DNA of 64,000 nucleotides from Dryocosmus kuriphilus. Lineage: Eukaryota; Arthropoda; Insecta; Hymenoptera; Cynipidae. The notes under the pieces are model-generated. The model was not told the DNA's origin. It made no database searches and saw only the letters and a program-made list of their open reading frames with translations. The position numbers were made by a program, and so were the translations under genes. Positions 1 to 10,915 of the stretch are shown here, piece after piece (position 1 is the stretch's first letter; each line of letters begins with the position of its first letter). The stretch covers positions 175,438,711-175,502,710 of the forward strand of contig CM076193.1 in the NCBI GenBank assembly GCA_038277395.1, given 5' to 3'.

Positions 1-127
1 ACCTATTCTTCTTACTTTCTCTACTTCAACATTCGCTTTTATCCTTTTTAGTATTTCCTCCACTCCTTCTTTCAAATCCCTACCCTCTACTCTTAAACCC
101 TTTACCACTATATTCCTTCTTCTTTCC
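1..127 (-). mobile_element. LINE ORF1 fragment
   Basis: Read on the minus strand, this stretch encodes a run beginning RRRNIVVKGLRVEGRD. It aligns with RRNVVIKGLQVESE in the ORF1 of the half-LINE at 47.6-49.2 kb. It is only part of the ORF1 protein of a non-LTR retrotransposon and continues off the left edge of the window. The paralogous intron sequence of gene copy A resumes right after it, so it is an insertion in that intron. Confidence 0.7.
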
Positions 128-931
128 TAACATGGAGGGTTAGATAAAAATAAAAAAATGAATAATTGCAGAATTCAGGTACTTCAGATTAAAATTTTGT
201 GCGAAAAGTAAACCAACTCTCCGATCGAATTTGGAACAACACATGAGAAGATGTCTTTAGCAATATTTGAAAAGAAGAACAAAGAAGGAGGGCAAAAAGG
301 TAAGGCAACCAACCACAAACCTCCTCCCTTATCTTTCCTTCCTTTTTCCGTTTTCGGTTGGGATTTTCAACATCTTAAAAACAAAAGAAGACTAGAGAAG
401 AAAAAAGAAGGAAGGGATCTTGATAGGTCGTCTTCTTTTTCCCTCCTCCTTTTTTTTCAAATTTGATCAGAGAACTGGTTTCCTTTCTTCAGAAACATTT
501 AACTTGAATTTTGGTATTGGATTTAAAATTGTTTTTGGGTTTAGATAATTTCTAAATCTTTTTTGTTTCTTTCGACTTTTATTCATTGGAGTGGGATGGT
601 TATTCTTATAATCATGGTCCAGCAAAGCATGTCCCTGAATCCGAGGCAATATTGGGTGCTAATAGGGTAATCACCAAACGCTTCAACACGCCGATTTCCT
701 CAGAACTCTCTATCGAACGGTTGTCGCCTCGCTGATTACGAATTTGGCGTCAGAATTTAAATGCTAAAAATCTCGGACCAAATATGGCAAACAGAAGAAT
801 CGTTATAATCATACTGAAAAGCACTATCAAGCATTATTTTGTGTCATAATATTGGTTTTTCACAAACAGTTTGTGATATAACAACAAAGTATGCACTGCA
901 AGAAACATTAATCCTCTGTTTTTTGTTTCAG
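128..931 (+). other. 3' part of the intron of gene copy A
   Basis: This sequence is paralogous to the introns of copies B (9.9-10.9 kb), C (30.7-31.87 kb) and, reversed, D and E. It ends in a pyrimidine-rich tract and a CAG acceptor at 929-931. It contains a foldback element (about 200-490) and a conserved stretch before the acceptor that includes GTTTGTGATATAACAACAAA. The matching exon 1 must lie left of the window. Confidence 0.7.
200..490. repeat. Intronic foldback/MITE-like element, copy A
   Basis: Imperfect inverted ends pair CCAACTCTCCGATCGAATTT on the left with CAAATTTGATCAGAGAACTG on the right. The interior is strongly purine- or pyrimidine-biased. The same element lies at the equivalent intron position in copies B, C and D, so it was present before the duplications. 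It has no coding capacity. Confidence 0.6.
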
Positions 932-1530
932 GCTTTAGTTCACAGTTCGACTGTTTACCTAATGGCGCCGAAATTCCTGGTGTTCCTCGTTCTAGACCCT
1001 CTTATCCTCCTGAGAGGTCTTCTCCTGGCAGGTCTTCTCCGACCACGTCTCATCTTCGTTACCGGTCCGTGTCTCCTCCTGGTCATAGGTCCATATCTCC
1101 TCTTTACATGCCACTGTCTCGTCAGGATGTCGACCTTTTTCATACTGATGACCTTGCATTTATTCGGCTAATTCCCAAAATGAACCCGAATCAGCTATTC
1201 GAAATTAGGAAATACAATTTCCCTGCCGACGCACCAGTTCAATTGAGTGCAGGACGTGTTCACTTTCGACCCATGCCAACCGCAGCACAAAGAGTACTAA
1301 CAACATCCGATGGTGACGTCCTTGCAATATTGACTGCTAATACGGTTCTTCGTGGAATATACGACATGGAAGGATTGCGGGCGAGATTTAACACCGTAGA
1401 AGGCAAGGCTTATCCACTGACCCAAGACGAAGTACGCGAAACTCCAATAGGCAGTACCAAATCAGTCTATAATACTTTTAATGTAGTGCGTTTAATCCCT
1501 CGCGAAAAGTACAATTCTCGACAAGCATGA
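932..1530 (+). CDS. Exon 2 of putative secreted family protein, copy A
   Basis: This exon opens after the acceptor TTTGTTTCAG with two bases that complete a codon split after a phase-1 donor, as in copies B and C. The frame is open to TGA at 1528-1530. It encodes a short start (SSQFDCLPNGAEIPG), then an Arg/Ser/Pro-rich linker with RSxSPP-like repeats, then the conserved C-terminal domain. That domain runs from HTDDLAFIRLIPKMNP through TTSDGDVLAIL and RGIYDMEG to FNVVRLIPREKYNSRQA. Joined to a 55-nt exon 1 it would give about 217 residues. Exon 1 is outside the window. There is one cysteine in the exon and no catalytic signature that I know. The family and function are not recognised. The frame and indels in multiples of three against B and E argue for a real gene. 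Confidence 0.75.
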
Positions 1531-2679
1531 ATTCATTTTTATTTTTAAATTGCTAAGCTATAATATAATATTATTTGTGACCTTAGATCATACAAAAATG
1601 TTTCACCTAAATAATAATGACATTACTAAGTCAATTTATCATGATTCTGAAGACTTAAAAACATTCGCGAAAGCCCAGATGGAGTTGTGCTTTTCGGAAA
1701 AAGGCAGAAAGATTTGATTTTTACTTCTCTGCAAGCAGAAGACCCCAACTGATGACACGGATATCTCTTAAACTGAAGAAGCATATAGAATTAGTAATCT
1801 TACACTCGAGGAGTACAAACTTTTATTATACATGAAGTTGCTTCATCTAGTTAATTATTATAAAAAAATTATTCGAGAAAGCAGTCATCTACTGTATGCT
1901 CAATTTTTAAGTGCATTGTTTTTAATGAAATATACAAACTTTATATCTCCAAATCTAAGGCCCATTGGGGTGAAGTGGAGAATACGTGTCTATAAGATTT
2001 CGGCACATATTTACTGTGTGAGGATTTAGACAAACCCGTGTGACCAGCTGGAGTCCTCTTCTTGTTAGGAAAATATCTTAGGTAAAAAATTGTCACATAT
2101 AGGCTTAGAATGATTCACCTATAATAATTCTCCAATAGGAGAGACCACCATACAGTAGATAGCATAAGATTTGGTGGAGCATTTACTTACACCATTTTAC
2201 TACAATATGGAAGGATTTATGTACTCAAATAAAATCTGTGTATTCAAATATTCCTAGCATATCTGGCAGAATTTATTTTTGTTTTTAGAAATTCTAAACA
2301 TCCACTCATGTTAGAAAATACATCAATTTTTAATGCAAACATTGTATTCCTGTAAAGCGTAAGGGATTGTTTAAATTGGGAGAGTGTGACATCGTGCAAA
2401 TCAGTACAATGTTGTATTCCTCCCAAATAAGTTTTCTCCTTTATATCGGCCCTGTTTAATATTAACAAAGATTCAATTTGCTTTCGAACATATTAAAACT
2501 CCAAGACGGCTGTGATAAGCCGCCACTAGTAGGGTACTACTATTGACAGACTACCCGTCCACTTTCCTATCGTCGCTGCTCTACATTTTGGTTTAAGCTC
2601 TCTCTGTTCTAGCTCCGTTATGTTACCAGGGATTAGGAAATTTATTTGATTGTGGAAGGAAAGGAATGCTTATTGGACG
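1531..2679 (+). other. Conserved non-coding 3' flank of copy A
   Basis: No ORF of interest is visible. The segment aligns over about 1 kb with the 3' flanks of copy B (11497-12350) and copy C (32469-33600), and in reverse with parts of E's flank. Shared blocks include GGCTTAGAATGATTCACCTA and a GAGACCACC block. It ends at the 8-bp target duplication of the long-TIR element. Confidence 0.65.
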
Positions 2680-2689
2680 TTATAGATTA

Positions 2690-3340
2690 CACAGCCCCAC
2701 AAAAAAAAAAATTTCACATCTGTGAACCAGACCCATGTATCCCTATGTATTTTTCATCGCCGAATCCGAATCCGAGTTCAAAAAGAGTCATATAAACCCC
2801 AAACAACACCCCTAAAATGGGGTGAAAATGAGATTAAGCAACAAGCATGGGTATTGCATCTTAATCAATCGAACAATACAAATTTTTAAGTGTATAGCGC
2901 ATAAAATTGATTTAAAGTACTCCTTCCCACCTACCCCACCTACCCTCTAACCCAGCTAACCCCTAGAAACCACCCCTATCAAACCACAAGCAGGCTAACC
3001 CACCTAACCCTGGGAACAGCGATTTTATTCGCCTACTTTTTTAAAAAATAAATACATTCGACACCACAAGCGTGCTATACCACCTACCCCTTAACTCAGC
3101 TAACCCCTAGAAAGCACCCCTACCAAAACACAATCAGGCTAACTCACCCACCTCCGCGACCAGCGATATAGTCGTCTATTTTTTTAAAAATAAATACATT
3201 TAACACCACAAGCGTGCTAACCCACCTACCCCCTGAACCAGCTAACCCCTAGAAACCACCCCTACTAAACCACAAGCAGACTAACCCACCTACTATGGGA
3301 ACAGCGAATTTAGTCGAAACTCTACCCCTTTTTTTTGATA
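2690..3340. repeat. Left long inverted repeat with tandem subrepeats
   Basis: Units of about 142 bp recur, each with CTAACCCCTAGAAACCACCC, a GCGATTTTAGTCGCC-like core and an AAATAAATACATT segment. The array is inverted at 5881-6487. Tandem subterminal repeats of this kind usually bind the transposase. Confidence 0.75.
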
Positions 3341-4075
3341 CTGTACCCATGTGCGAAGTTTCATGAAAATCGGCGCTGGCCGGTAAGTATGCTGGGTCAA
3401 ACGTAATACTCATAAACTACCCCTTAGTTCAAAGGACACGGGAAAAGCAAGAAAAAACTTAAATTTAAAATTGTGGATGTAGTATATGGCGTTTTTACTG
3501 TGGAATGAGCACAAAATGATGACACATTAACCTTGTTAGAACTTGCGTGAGATTTTACTAAAAGCCTTTTTTCGCTGCATGTTACTTGCTTTTTATTTAT
3601 TTGTCACTTGGTTTTTACTTTATTGGTTTGCATGTGACTGTTAATTGGTTTTTATTCAGTTATTCCTTTTATTTAGTTATTCCTTTTATTCAGTTATTCC
3701 TCACATGTTCCTTTTTTTCGTTATTTTTATTGTTAATTGTTAGGATCGGACATGCGAGTTAACCACTGGAAGTGCAACTGGGGCTATTGATTGACAACCA
3801 ATATTCTCGGTTGCTGCTGCGAGCTTGCTCTGCCGATTTTGTTATTCTTGCAGGCTTTCAGAGGCCAGCCCTTTCGAGCCTTCATCAAGAAGTGCGCCAT
3901 AGATAAAGAGGTCGGAGTCCTTATTGCTCCGGGTGGGTGCCAGCTCGTCCGTGAATTCCGGAACTGGTTAAATGTAGGTTAGGCCCCAGGGAACTGGGGT
4001 AGGACAAGTTTCGAAGGGTATACCCGTTCCTAACTTTAGAGCCCGCTCTTTGCCGTACGATGCGCTGGTACATTA

Positions 4076-5870
4076 ATGCAATCTTCTAGTCGAGAAAGTA
4101 AGAAAATGAAGGTGAGTAACACAGAACCCGTTCCCAGTACTTCTAGAAAGAATGTTTCTCTTGTATGTAAAAATAGTCCAGACAGTTTTTGCTATATGTG
4201 TCGTTTTATAGTATTTAAATCTAGTCAAAGTCGGCTCACTGCGCACATCAGACACATCTATAAAAACGCATTCAATGTAGCAGTCCATGATGATCTGGAA
4301 TGGTGGGTGCCAAGATTTCTCTGCAATTCTTGCTATGTATCATTGACTTGCTTGGGCCAGAACAGTAACAAGGTCTTGAAAATTCGGAGCCCAATGGAAT
4401 GGAGAGAACCTCGACCGGATCATTCAAATTGTTACTTCTGTCTGTCTAATATATCTGGTGTCAGCCTCAGGTATAAACATAAAGCCAGGTACGCAACTGT
4501 AGAAAGTGTAACGTATCCCAAATTTTTCCAGGAAGAACTTGCCCTGTTATCGGCAAACGAGGGAGAAGAAATGAACGTTAATGACCGATCAGAAGTGCAA
4601 GTCCAAGATGAGGGCAACGAGGACGAAAGTTACTCAAGACAGGATAGTGATTCATCAGAGAGTGAGAAGGAAAGCTGCAGGGAACCGACGAAACAGCCAA
4701 ACCTGTACACTCAGGATCGTTTAAATAATTTGGTGAGAGATCTTGGACTAGACAAAGACAGAGTGGAGCTATTGGCTTCTCGACTGGAGAGAATAACCTC
4801 TTAACACCAAAAACCAAAGTATCTGTATACCGCAATAGAGAACGAGATTTTTTGCAGTATTTCGCTCATGAGGATTCTGTTGTATATTGCTGTGATATCG
4901 AGGGTCTAATGAATCAAATAGAAATATCTATGCATCTATAGCGATTGGACATTCGGTGATACATCGAGAATCGTATGAAACTTTCAAAATTTTACTTGAA
5001 AAGTTGAACTATCGTCGACATGAATAGTCTATTTGTGGAGACCTCAAAATGATTTCAATACTTCTAGGTCAGCAATCAGGATATACCAAGTTTCCGTGCT
5101 TTCTATGTTTGTGGGACATTCGAGCTAATGATCAGCATTACATTGTCAAGGAATGGCCCAGGTGGACGGAATTTCAACGTGGTGAAAAAAATATTGTCGA
5201 GAACAGGTTGGTAGAACCCAGCAAAATATTACTTCCACCACTCCACATCAAACTCGGACTCATGAAGCAGTACGTGAAGGCGCTCGACAAGGACGGAGAC
5301 TGTTTTCTATACCTTGCGGAAAAATTTCCTCAAATTTCGAAGGAAAAGCTGAAGGCTGGTATCTTTGATGGGCCACAAATTCGTGCAGCTATGAAAGATG
5401 ACACGTTTGTCGCTAGAATGAGTGAACTTGAAAGAAAAGCTTGGCTCAGTTTCGAGAATGTAGTCGAGAATTTTCTGGGTAACAAGAAAGCTCAGACTTA
5501 TAGGCGGATAGTTGAGGATATGTTGAAAAATTTTTAAATATTAGGTTGTAGGATGAGCTTGAAAGCACATTTCCTGCATTCTCATCTAGATTTTTTTCCA
5601 CAAAATTTAGGCCACTACAGAGAAGAGCAAGGTGAATGGTTTCACCAGGATTTTTTCGAAATGGTGAAGCGCTTCCAAGGGAAGTGAGACGAGCACATGA
5701 TGGCGGATTACTGTTGTTCCTTGAAGAGAGATACAGAAGGATACTATAAACGCCAATCAGTAAGAAGATGCTTTGAAAACAAATGCAAGAGATACTACAA
5801 AAAAAGAGAAGGTAAATAAACAGGGGTGAGTAAATAAATAAATAAATAAAAACAGGGTTTCGACTTAACT
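4076..5870 (+). pseudogene. Orphan transposase-like gene of long-TIR element, copy 1
   Basis: The N-terminal part (4076-4804) has two cysteine-pair modules, FCYMC near the start and NCYFC with WREPRPDH just before it, then an acidic stretch and a conserved NNLVRDLGLDKDRVELLASR motif. The frame shifts near 4795 and then encodes a run ending in EGLMNQ. A deletion follows, where copy 2 keeps a WRLFLDSS segment. From about 5049 the frame reads GQQSGYTKFPCFLCLWDIR, PPLHIKLGLMKQYVKALD and GIFDGPQIRAAM, and ends at 5537. Decayed matching sequence runs to about 5870. I recall the same protein type as a repeated, uncharacterised gene in many invertebrates. The conserved Asp and Glu blocks suggest an RNase H-like transposase, which is an inference. 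This copy is certainly dead. Confidence 0.75.
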
Positions 5871-5880
5871 TGCTGTTCAA

Positions 5881-6487
5881 AGGGGTAGGTGGGTTAGTCT
5901 GCTTGTGGTTTAGTAGGGGTGGTTTCTAGTGGTTATGTGGGTTGGAGGTAGGTGGATTAGCACGCTTGTAGTGTTAAGTGTATTTATTTTTTAAAAAGTA
6001 GGCGACTACAGTCGCTGTTTCCGGAGCTGGATGAGTTAGCCTGCTTGTGGTTTGGTAGCGGTGCTTTCTAGGGGTTAGTTGGGTTAAGGGGTAGGTGGGA
6101 TAGCACACTTGTAGTGTCGAATGTATTTATTCTTTAAAAAAGTAGGCGACTAAAATCGCTGTTCCCAGGGGTAGGTGGGTTACCCTGCTTGTGGTTTGAT
6201 AGGGGTGGTTTCTAGGGGTTAGCTGGGTTAGGGGGTAGGTGGCGTAGGTGGAAAGGAGTATTTTAAATCAACTTTATGCGCTATACACTTAAAAATTTGT
6301 ATTATTCAATTAATTAAGATGCAACAACTATGCTTGTTGCTTAATCTCATTTTCACCCCATTCTAGGGGTGTTGTTTGGGGGTATATGACTTTTTTTGAC
6401 CTCCGATTCGGATTCAGCGTTGAAAAATAGATACGGATACATGGGTCTGGTTCACAGATGTGAAAATTTTTTTTTTGTGGGGCTGTG
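5881..6487. repeat. Right long inverted repeat with tandem subrepeats
   Basis: This is the reverse complement arrangement of 2690-3340. It shows GGGGTAGGTGGGTTA blocks, GTAGGCGACTA...AGTCGCTG cores, and finally TTTTTTTGTGGGGCTGTG at the tip. Confidence 0.75.
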
Positions 6488-6495
6488 TTATAGAT

Positions 6496-6990
6496 CCATC
6501 CAGAAGTCGCATGCTTCTCATTCGAACAACACTAGTCCAACAACACCGCTCCGTCGCAGGTTGCTGATCGATCTTTCTAGCAATCAGCCTTGATGGATTG
6601 CTTCGCACAACCATATGGGGATCCATACGCTAGAACAAATCGATATACACTGGGTAAAGACCTCCACCAGCACCCATGGGTATCCACATCATTCGTGTCA
6701 GGCGATCGTTACACATTTTTTATAGACAACCTTTCGCCATACATCTCTATCCTGATATACAATCTTTGCTTCCTTTATATCCATACACCTTTTCATGCAA
6801 GCTCTTGTATTCCTGCGGCTCTTTATATCTTTTTCTTGAGAGTCTCATCCACATATTGCCACAATTTCCTCAGTCTACATGTCGGTGCGTGACCGCTTAC
6901 TTTTCCGAGATGTACTTGCTTCGTTAAACGTTCTTTATTCTTTTTCTCAACTTGATCAAAATATCTCAACAAACTTCTTTCGCTCTTGTC
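6496..6990 (-). mobile_element. Truncated non-LTR retrotransposon (RT C-terminus), copy 1
   Basis: Minus-strand sequence encodes degenerate traces of a reverse transcriptase C-terminal region (a TKQVHLGKVSGHAPTCR-like run). It is paralogous to 33645-34110 after copy C and to 13.57-14.3 kb after copy B. Its presence at the same place in several duplicates shows that it inserted before duplication. It has no intact frame. Confidence 0.65.
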
Positions 6991-7029
6991 CGTCATAGAT
7001 AAAGGGGGACTCCAATTAATGGAATTTAA

Positions 7030-7255
7030 AAAAAAAGGTAGAGTCGCGATTACAGGATTTTTGAAAGGTTAAAAGCGAGAAGAAACGGAAGCCCCTGGAG
7101 GCATTAAAGAGCGATTAAGTTAAGGATTAGATTTAAGTTAATTTTGTCCATAAAAGTGTAAGTAGCTTCTAAGAAGCTGTAAACATTGTAAATATGTAAA
7201 GGGAACGGAGGCCCTCAAACCCGTAAAAGGGAGAGCAATAAACATAAAATATTAC
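7030..7255 (+). mobile_element. 3' tail of half-LINE family
   Basis: Sequence from GAGAAGAAACGGAAGCCCC to CAAACCCGTAAAAGGGAGAG matches the last 200 bp of the half-LINE at 27.3-27.5 kb. Only the tail is present, as expected for a 5'-truncated LINE insertion. Confidence 0.65.
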
Positions 7256-7259
7256 ATTA

Positions 7260-7739
7260 TTACTCTTATGTGACTATAATTCAGAAGTATTAAGACACTT
7301 GCAACGAAAACTTCCAACCTAAGTATTGAAAATTCCACTAACTATCCAGACTTTTCTCGCTGGGGCCCAACGACCCCCATGTGTCATCTATGTAATTATT
7401 GAGAGGTGTGGTCATTTATTGTGAATATCTATTGACTGTTTCAAAAAACACGTATATAAAAAATGTTTTCTGTATTAACTTCTGTCTTTAATATTAATTA
7501 ATGTTAAATTTTAATGTATGCTAACATTTTAATTTTTGGATTACTATATACCTTCTTTGTTTTTAGATCAATATCAGATTCCTCTATAAAGTACAAAATT
7601 GCTTTAATAGTGACTGGGTGACATCAGTTTGAACAAACCCTGGAACTAGTGTTTTCTCCTTGAAGCTAAAATAGAAGACTAAAATGCGTATCTCAAAAAT
7701 ATAATAGACGCTGTTTATCGAGATAACGACTGTAGTATG
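7260..7739 (+). other. Upstream region of copy B
   Basis: No gene is visible. About 340 bp before the start codon are paralogous to 29.73-30.07 kb (copy C) and, reversed, to about 46.97-47.3 kb (copy D). The shared sequence includes a GACTGGGTGACATCAG-like block and an AGATAACGACTGTAGTA block just upstream of the TATA box. Confidence 0.6.
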
Positions 7740-7796
7740 TATATATACGCGAATTACTTCAGGAATAGATTAGTAAGCTTTTCTCTATCTGGCAAA
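7740..7796 (+). promoter_or_regulatory. Core promoter and 5' leader of copy B
   Basis: TATATATA lies at 7740-7747, followed by CGCGAATTACTTC. About 30 bp further on, TTAGTAAGCTT resembles an arthropod initiator. The ATG follows 20 to 25 bp later after GGCAAA. The same spacing and motifs occur before copies C and D, which makes this a convincing core promoter. Confidence 0.65.
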
Positions 7797-7851
7797 ATGA
7801 GTGTCATTCTTACTGTGGTCTTATGCTTGACGGTTGCCTTTAATAATATAG
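7797..7851 (+). CDS. Exon 1 (signal peptide) of secreted family protein, copy B
   Basis: This exon encodes MSVILTVVLCLTVAFNNI plus one base of the next codon, then donor G|GTAAATATG. The peptide is a short hydrophobic signal sequence with a likely cleavage near NN/ID, so the product should be secreted. The phase-1 donor joins exactly with the acceptor at 10915: the G plus AT gives Asp, then LSSQFDCLPNG. Copies C and D have near-identical exon 1 sequences at the corresponding places, which fixes the start and the splice site. The exon is too short to be found as an ORF alone. Transcription is not shown here. Confidence 0.8.
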
Positions 7852-8540
7852 GTAAATATGATGATGTAACATATCTGCAATCTTAAGTGCACTTCTGAGC
7901 TTTCCCAAAAAAAATTTGTCCTGTTTAATCGCATTCTATTGCAAACGCCTTTTTCTCAACTCTGTCTGAAACAATAATCCGAAATGAGTACGAACGTAAT
8001 CAGAATTTATTCTGGTGGAATACGGATTGTGAAAGTTGTAAAAAAATGGAATTTAAGAGGTATTACTATTTATGCTCACATATAACGTGAAATCCTTAAA
8101 GTGCCTGTATTGTTACAAAAGCTTCTACAAATCAGAAATGAGTCGGTATCAGTAAAAGTATTGTCAAAAGTTGGTACACATACACAGTATATTCTGGGAA
8201 TGCCTCCAACATAATGGAAAATTTTCAAGTGATTTAGAGAAAAAATGTTTCATTGAAAATAAAAACCGTGTGGTAACAACTTTCAATAAGCCATTTGTTG
8301 CTCATGTCTACAGTTTTAGTAATATTTTGCCCAGATGTGACGATTTATGTTGTAAAAACGTATCGATTTAAAGTCGAAATTTTTTTAGTTTTCTCTTTTT
8401 GGTATTAAAGGTAATAATAGGGAAAAAGCGCATATAGAGTAAATGTTTATTTTCTCATTCTCTGCAAGTTTATTGAATAAAGAAATCATTTTGGTTATTT
8501 GGAAATTTTATTTAGTTTAATAAACCTCGGCAGAGATAGT

Positions 8541-9895
8541 GTTGGACCAGAAAGAACTTAGTATCTTGGATTTTCGGTTCAAACTGTCATCATATGTTAA
8601 TATATTTTGCTACGAAGTATTGGTTCAAGGACCTAAATGCTGTGTTAAGATCACTGATGTGTACCATTTCGTTATTTGCCTTTATTTCTCTATTATATTT
8701 CTCCTCAAGGCTCGGGTAGATTTGTTTATGGATGAATTGTTTTTGGTGTGAACGGTTTTTGTGTGAGAGGTGTTTGGATTTTGCTTTCTTGATGTTTGAA
8801 GTTTGACTTAATCACCTGAACTGTTACATATATTCCTAAAATGATATACGCTTAATTCCAGTGTTGAAATGTAACAACTGACAATTTATAAGAAAGAGGA
8901 AGAGAATTGAGGTATTTTGCAATAATTTGAAGTAGTTTCGGTGAACAGGAACTTTGCTATTCTTCGTGGTTTGACAGCCTTTTGTTTACGGTGCTTGTTT
9001 ACATAAATTTAATTGTCTAATCTACGAATTGTTTGAGTCTGCTGAGTTCCCGTAAGTGCATACATTTGTATGATCTACGGAGCAAGAATTGCAAGGTGCC
9101 TGTGTGTGAGTGAGGCTTGGGACGGAAAGTGGGGGTGGTGCGGAGTCTGATGCGAATCCGCAGTGCCAACCGGAACGGTTCGAACGGGGTGGCAGCCACA
9201 CCGATGCCAGATTTGGATCGCGCGTTATATAGCCGTGAGGATCAGCAACGAGCACGAGAGACCAGGGCTCTCGGAGGGACACCTGAGATTGGTATTTGAG
9301 ACAGAGACAGTACGGTGGCGGGGAGAATTGAAAATTTGCTCCGTTGCACCGGGCCCCGGGCGTTCGGACCTTTGGCCATGCGTGTGGTGAGAGGCATCCA
9401 TTTTGAGGGGGGGGGGGGGGGGCGGAATAGAAGCTTAAAATTAGTCAGATAGAGGGGAGGGCGCTAGCGGCATTCGATCTGTGGCACACACACGCGCCTA
9501 CATCGTTGCTGGAACTTTGTAAGATCAGGCAAGGGAGACTTGTACTACCGACGAGTCAACCGAGTGTGATTAATAGTGTTTAATATTCAATACATTTGAA
9601 CAGTTGTGTTGCTGAAGATAAACAGTCTATTTCTACAACGGCCACTTGCCCTCCTAACCAAGCAGTTTGTTTATAAAGTGTTTTGTTGATACAACGCGTT
9701 ATCTCCGTCGAAGCTTCCATTCCGAATTATCATGTTTTTAGATCTTCAATCTCAAGTGCAAAATGAAACAAAAAGTCAATTATATTCTTATTATACTCTT
9801 GCTGATGCCGACTGTCTGAATTTATTTATTTATTTAAATATTAATGGTATTCTTGAAATCCTATGCAGAAATTCAGAATCTTGTCTTTTCTAATT
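8541..9895. other. Unclassified insert in copy B intron
   Basis: This block is absent from the matching point of copy C's intron (about 30710-30720). It is more GC-rich in the middle, has a 16-base G run at 9407-9422, starts TGTTGGACCAGAAAG, and ends in AT-rich sequence after a CTCCTAACCA block. It could be a solo LTR plus flanking sequence or another non-coding element. I see no convincing protein domain. Confidence 0.4.
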
Positions 9896-9980
9896 TTAAT
9901 AGGTAACATCGAGGGTTGGATAAACATTTTTAAAAATGAATCATTGCATAATTAATATATTTCTAATTAAAATTTGGCTA

Positions 9981-10252
9981 GAAAGCAAACCATCCCTCCG
10001 ATCAAATTTGGAAAACCTGAAAAAACGTTTTTAGCATAATACAAAAAGGAAAACAAAGAAGGAGGAAGGAAAGCGAAGGTAACAAACCACAAACCCGCTC
10101 CATTGTTTTATTTCCCTTGTCCGTTTTTTGGTTGGGATTATGAACATCGCAAAAAAAAAGAAGACTAGAGATAGAAGAAGTATGGGAAGATTGGTCGTCT
10201 TCTTTTTCCTTTCTCTTTTTTTTTGTTGGTCCAAATTTGATCAGAGAGCTAG
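9981..10252. repeat. Intronic foldback/MITE-like element, copy B
   Basis: The ends CCCTCCGATCAAATTTGG and CCAAATTTGATCAGAGAGCT are inverted repeats. The purine-rich interior is paralogous to 200-490, 30792-31100 and 45313-45656. Confidence 0.6.
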
Positions 10253-10915
10253 GACTTCAGGATATTAGGACATTCTAACCCGAAAGCAAAGAAAGACTGT
10301 TTTGCTGCATATTTAAATAAAAATATCTCCGAAATCCAAAGCTTTTTGTCCATTCGGCTAACAGATTCGGATTCCTCATGAAAATATCTATGTAAATGCA
10401 CATATATGATTTCTGATATGGTCAAATGTTTACGACTGTAGGACCTTTTCTATCAATATATTACATTTTCTGAGGTAACTATCCAATTAGCATCCAATAT
10501 TTAGTCAATGTTTCACTGATATTACATGCAACTCCCAAAATTTTGAAGCCACAGATATATTGCGCAAACATGGCTTCAATATACTCAACAATATTGCCAG
10601 CAATGATGGAAATATGGACGTAAGGTTGATGCAAAAGCGGATGCTAACAGTGCAAGCAACAAACGCTTCCTCAGACCGATTTCATCAGAACTCTCTTTCG
10701 AACGGTTTTCCGCCTCATCGATTACGAATTTGGACTCAGAATTAAATGATAAAAACGGCGGATTAAATATGGTGAACAAAAGAATCGTTATAATTATACT
10801 GAAGGTCACTATCAAAAAGCATTTTGATTCGCCATATTGGTTTGCCCTAAACAGTTTGTGATATAAAACAAAGTATGCACTTTAAGAAATATTAATGCTC
10901 TGTTTTTTGTTGCAG

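Larger units (their letters stand above)
2688..6487 (+). mobile_element. Long-TIR DNA transposon, copy 1 (unclassified superfamily)
   Basis: The ends are inverted (CACAGCCCCACAAAAAAA on the left and its complement on the right). They are flanked by TTATAGAT at 2680-2687 and 6488-6495, which suggests an 8-bp target duplication. The paralogous locus after copy C (about 33586-33660) has the same flanks without the element, which supports the boundaries. Inside are inverted subterminal regions of about 600 bp built from tandem repeats, and one broken transposase-like gene. An 8-bp duplication fits hAT, P or Merlin-type elements, but I cannot assign this one. Confidence 0.7.
7852..10915 (+). other. 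Intron of copy B
   Basis: The intron starts GTAAATATGATGATGTAAC and ends TTTTTGTTGCAG. Its ends are paralogous to the introns of C (30121-31865) and D. It is longer than C's because of an insert at about 8541-9895. It also holds a foldback element at 9981-10252. No coding exon is evident between exons 1 and 2. Confidence 0.7.

Noticed and set aside
955..1143. Minus-strand frame over the linker of copy A with Arg-rich product
   Set aside because: It is the complement of the RS/SP-rich coding linker. The plus frame is conserved in five copies and has the splice signals.
4073..4288. Minus-strand frame opposite the orphan transposase start
   Set aside because: The plus strand carries the conserved Cys modules seen also at 40 kb.
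9022..9390. Overlapping frames on both strands in the GC-rich insert
   Set aside because: No domain, no conservation in paralogues and mutual overlap. Long frames are expected by chance in GC-richer DNA.
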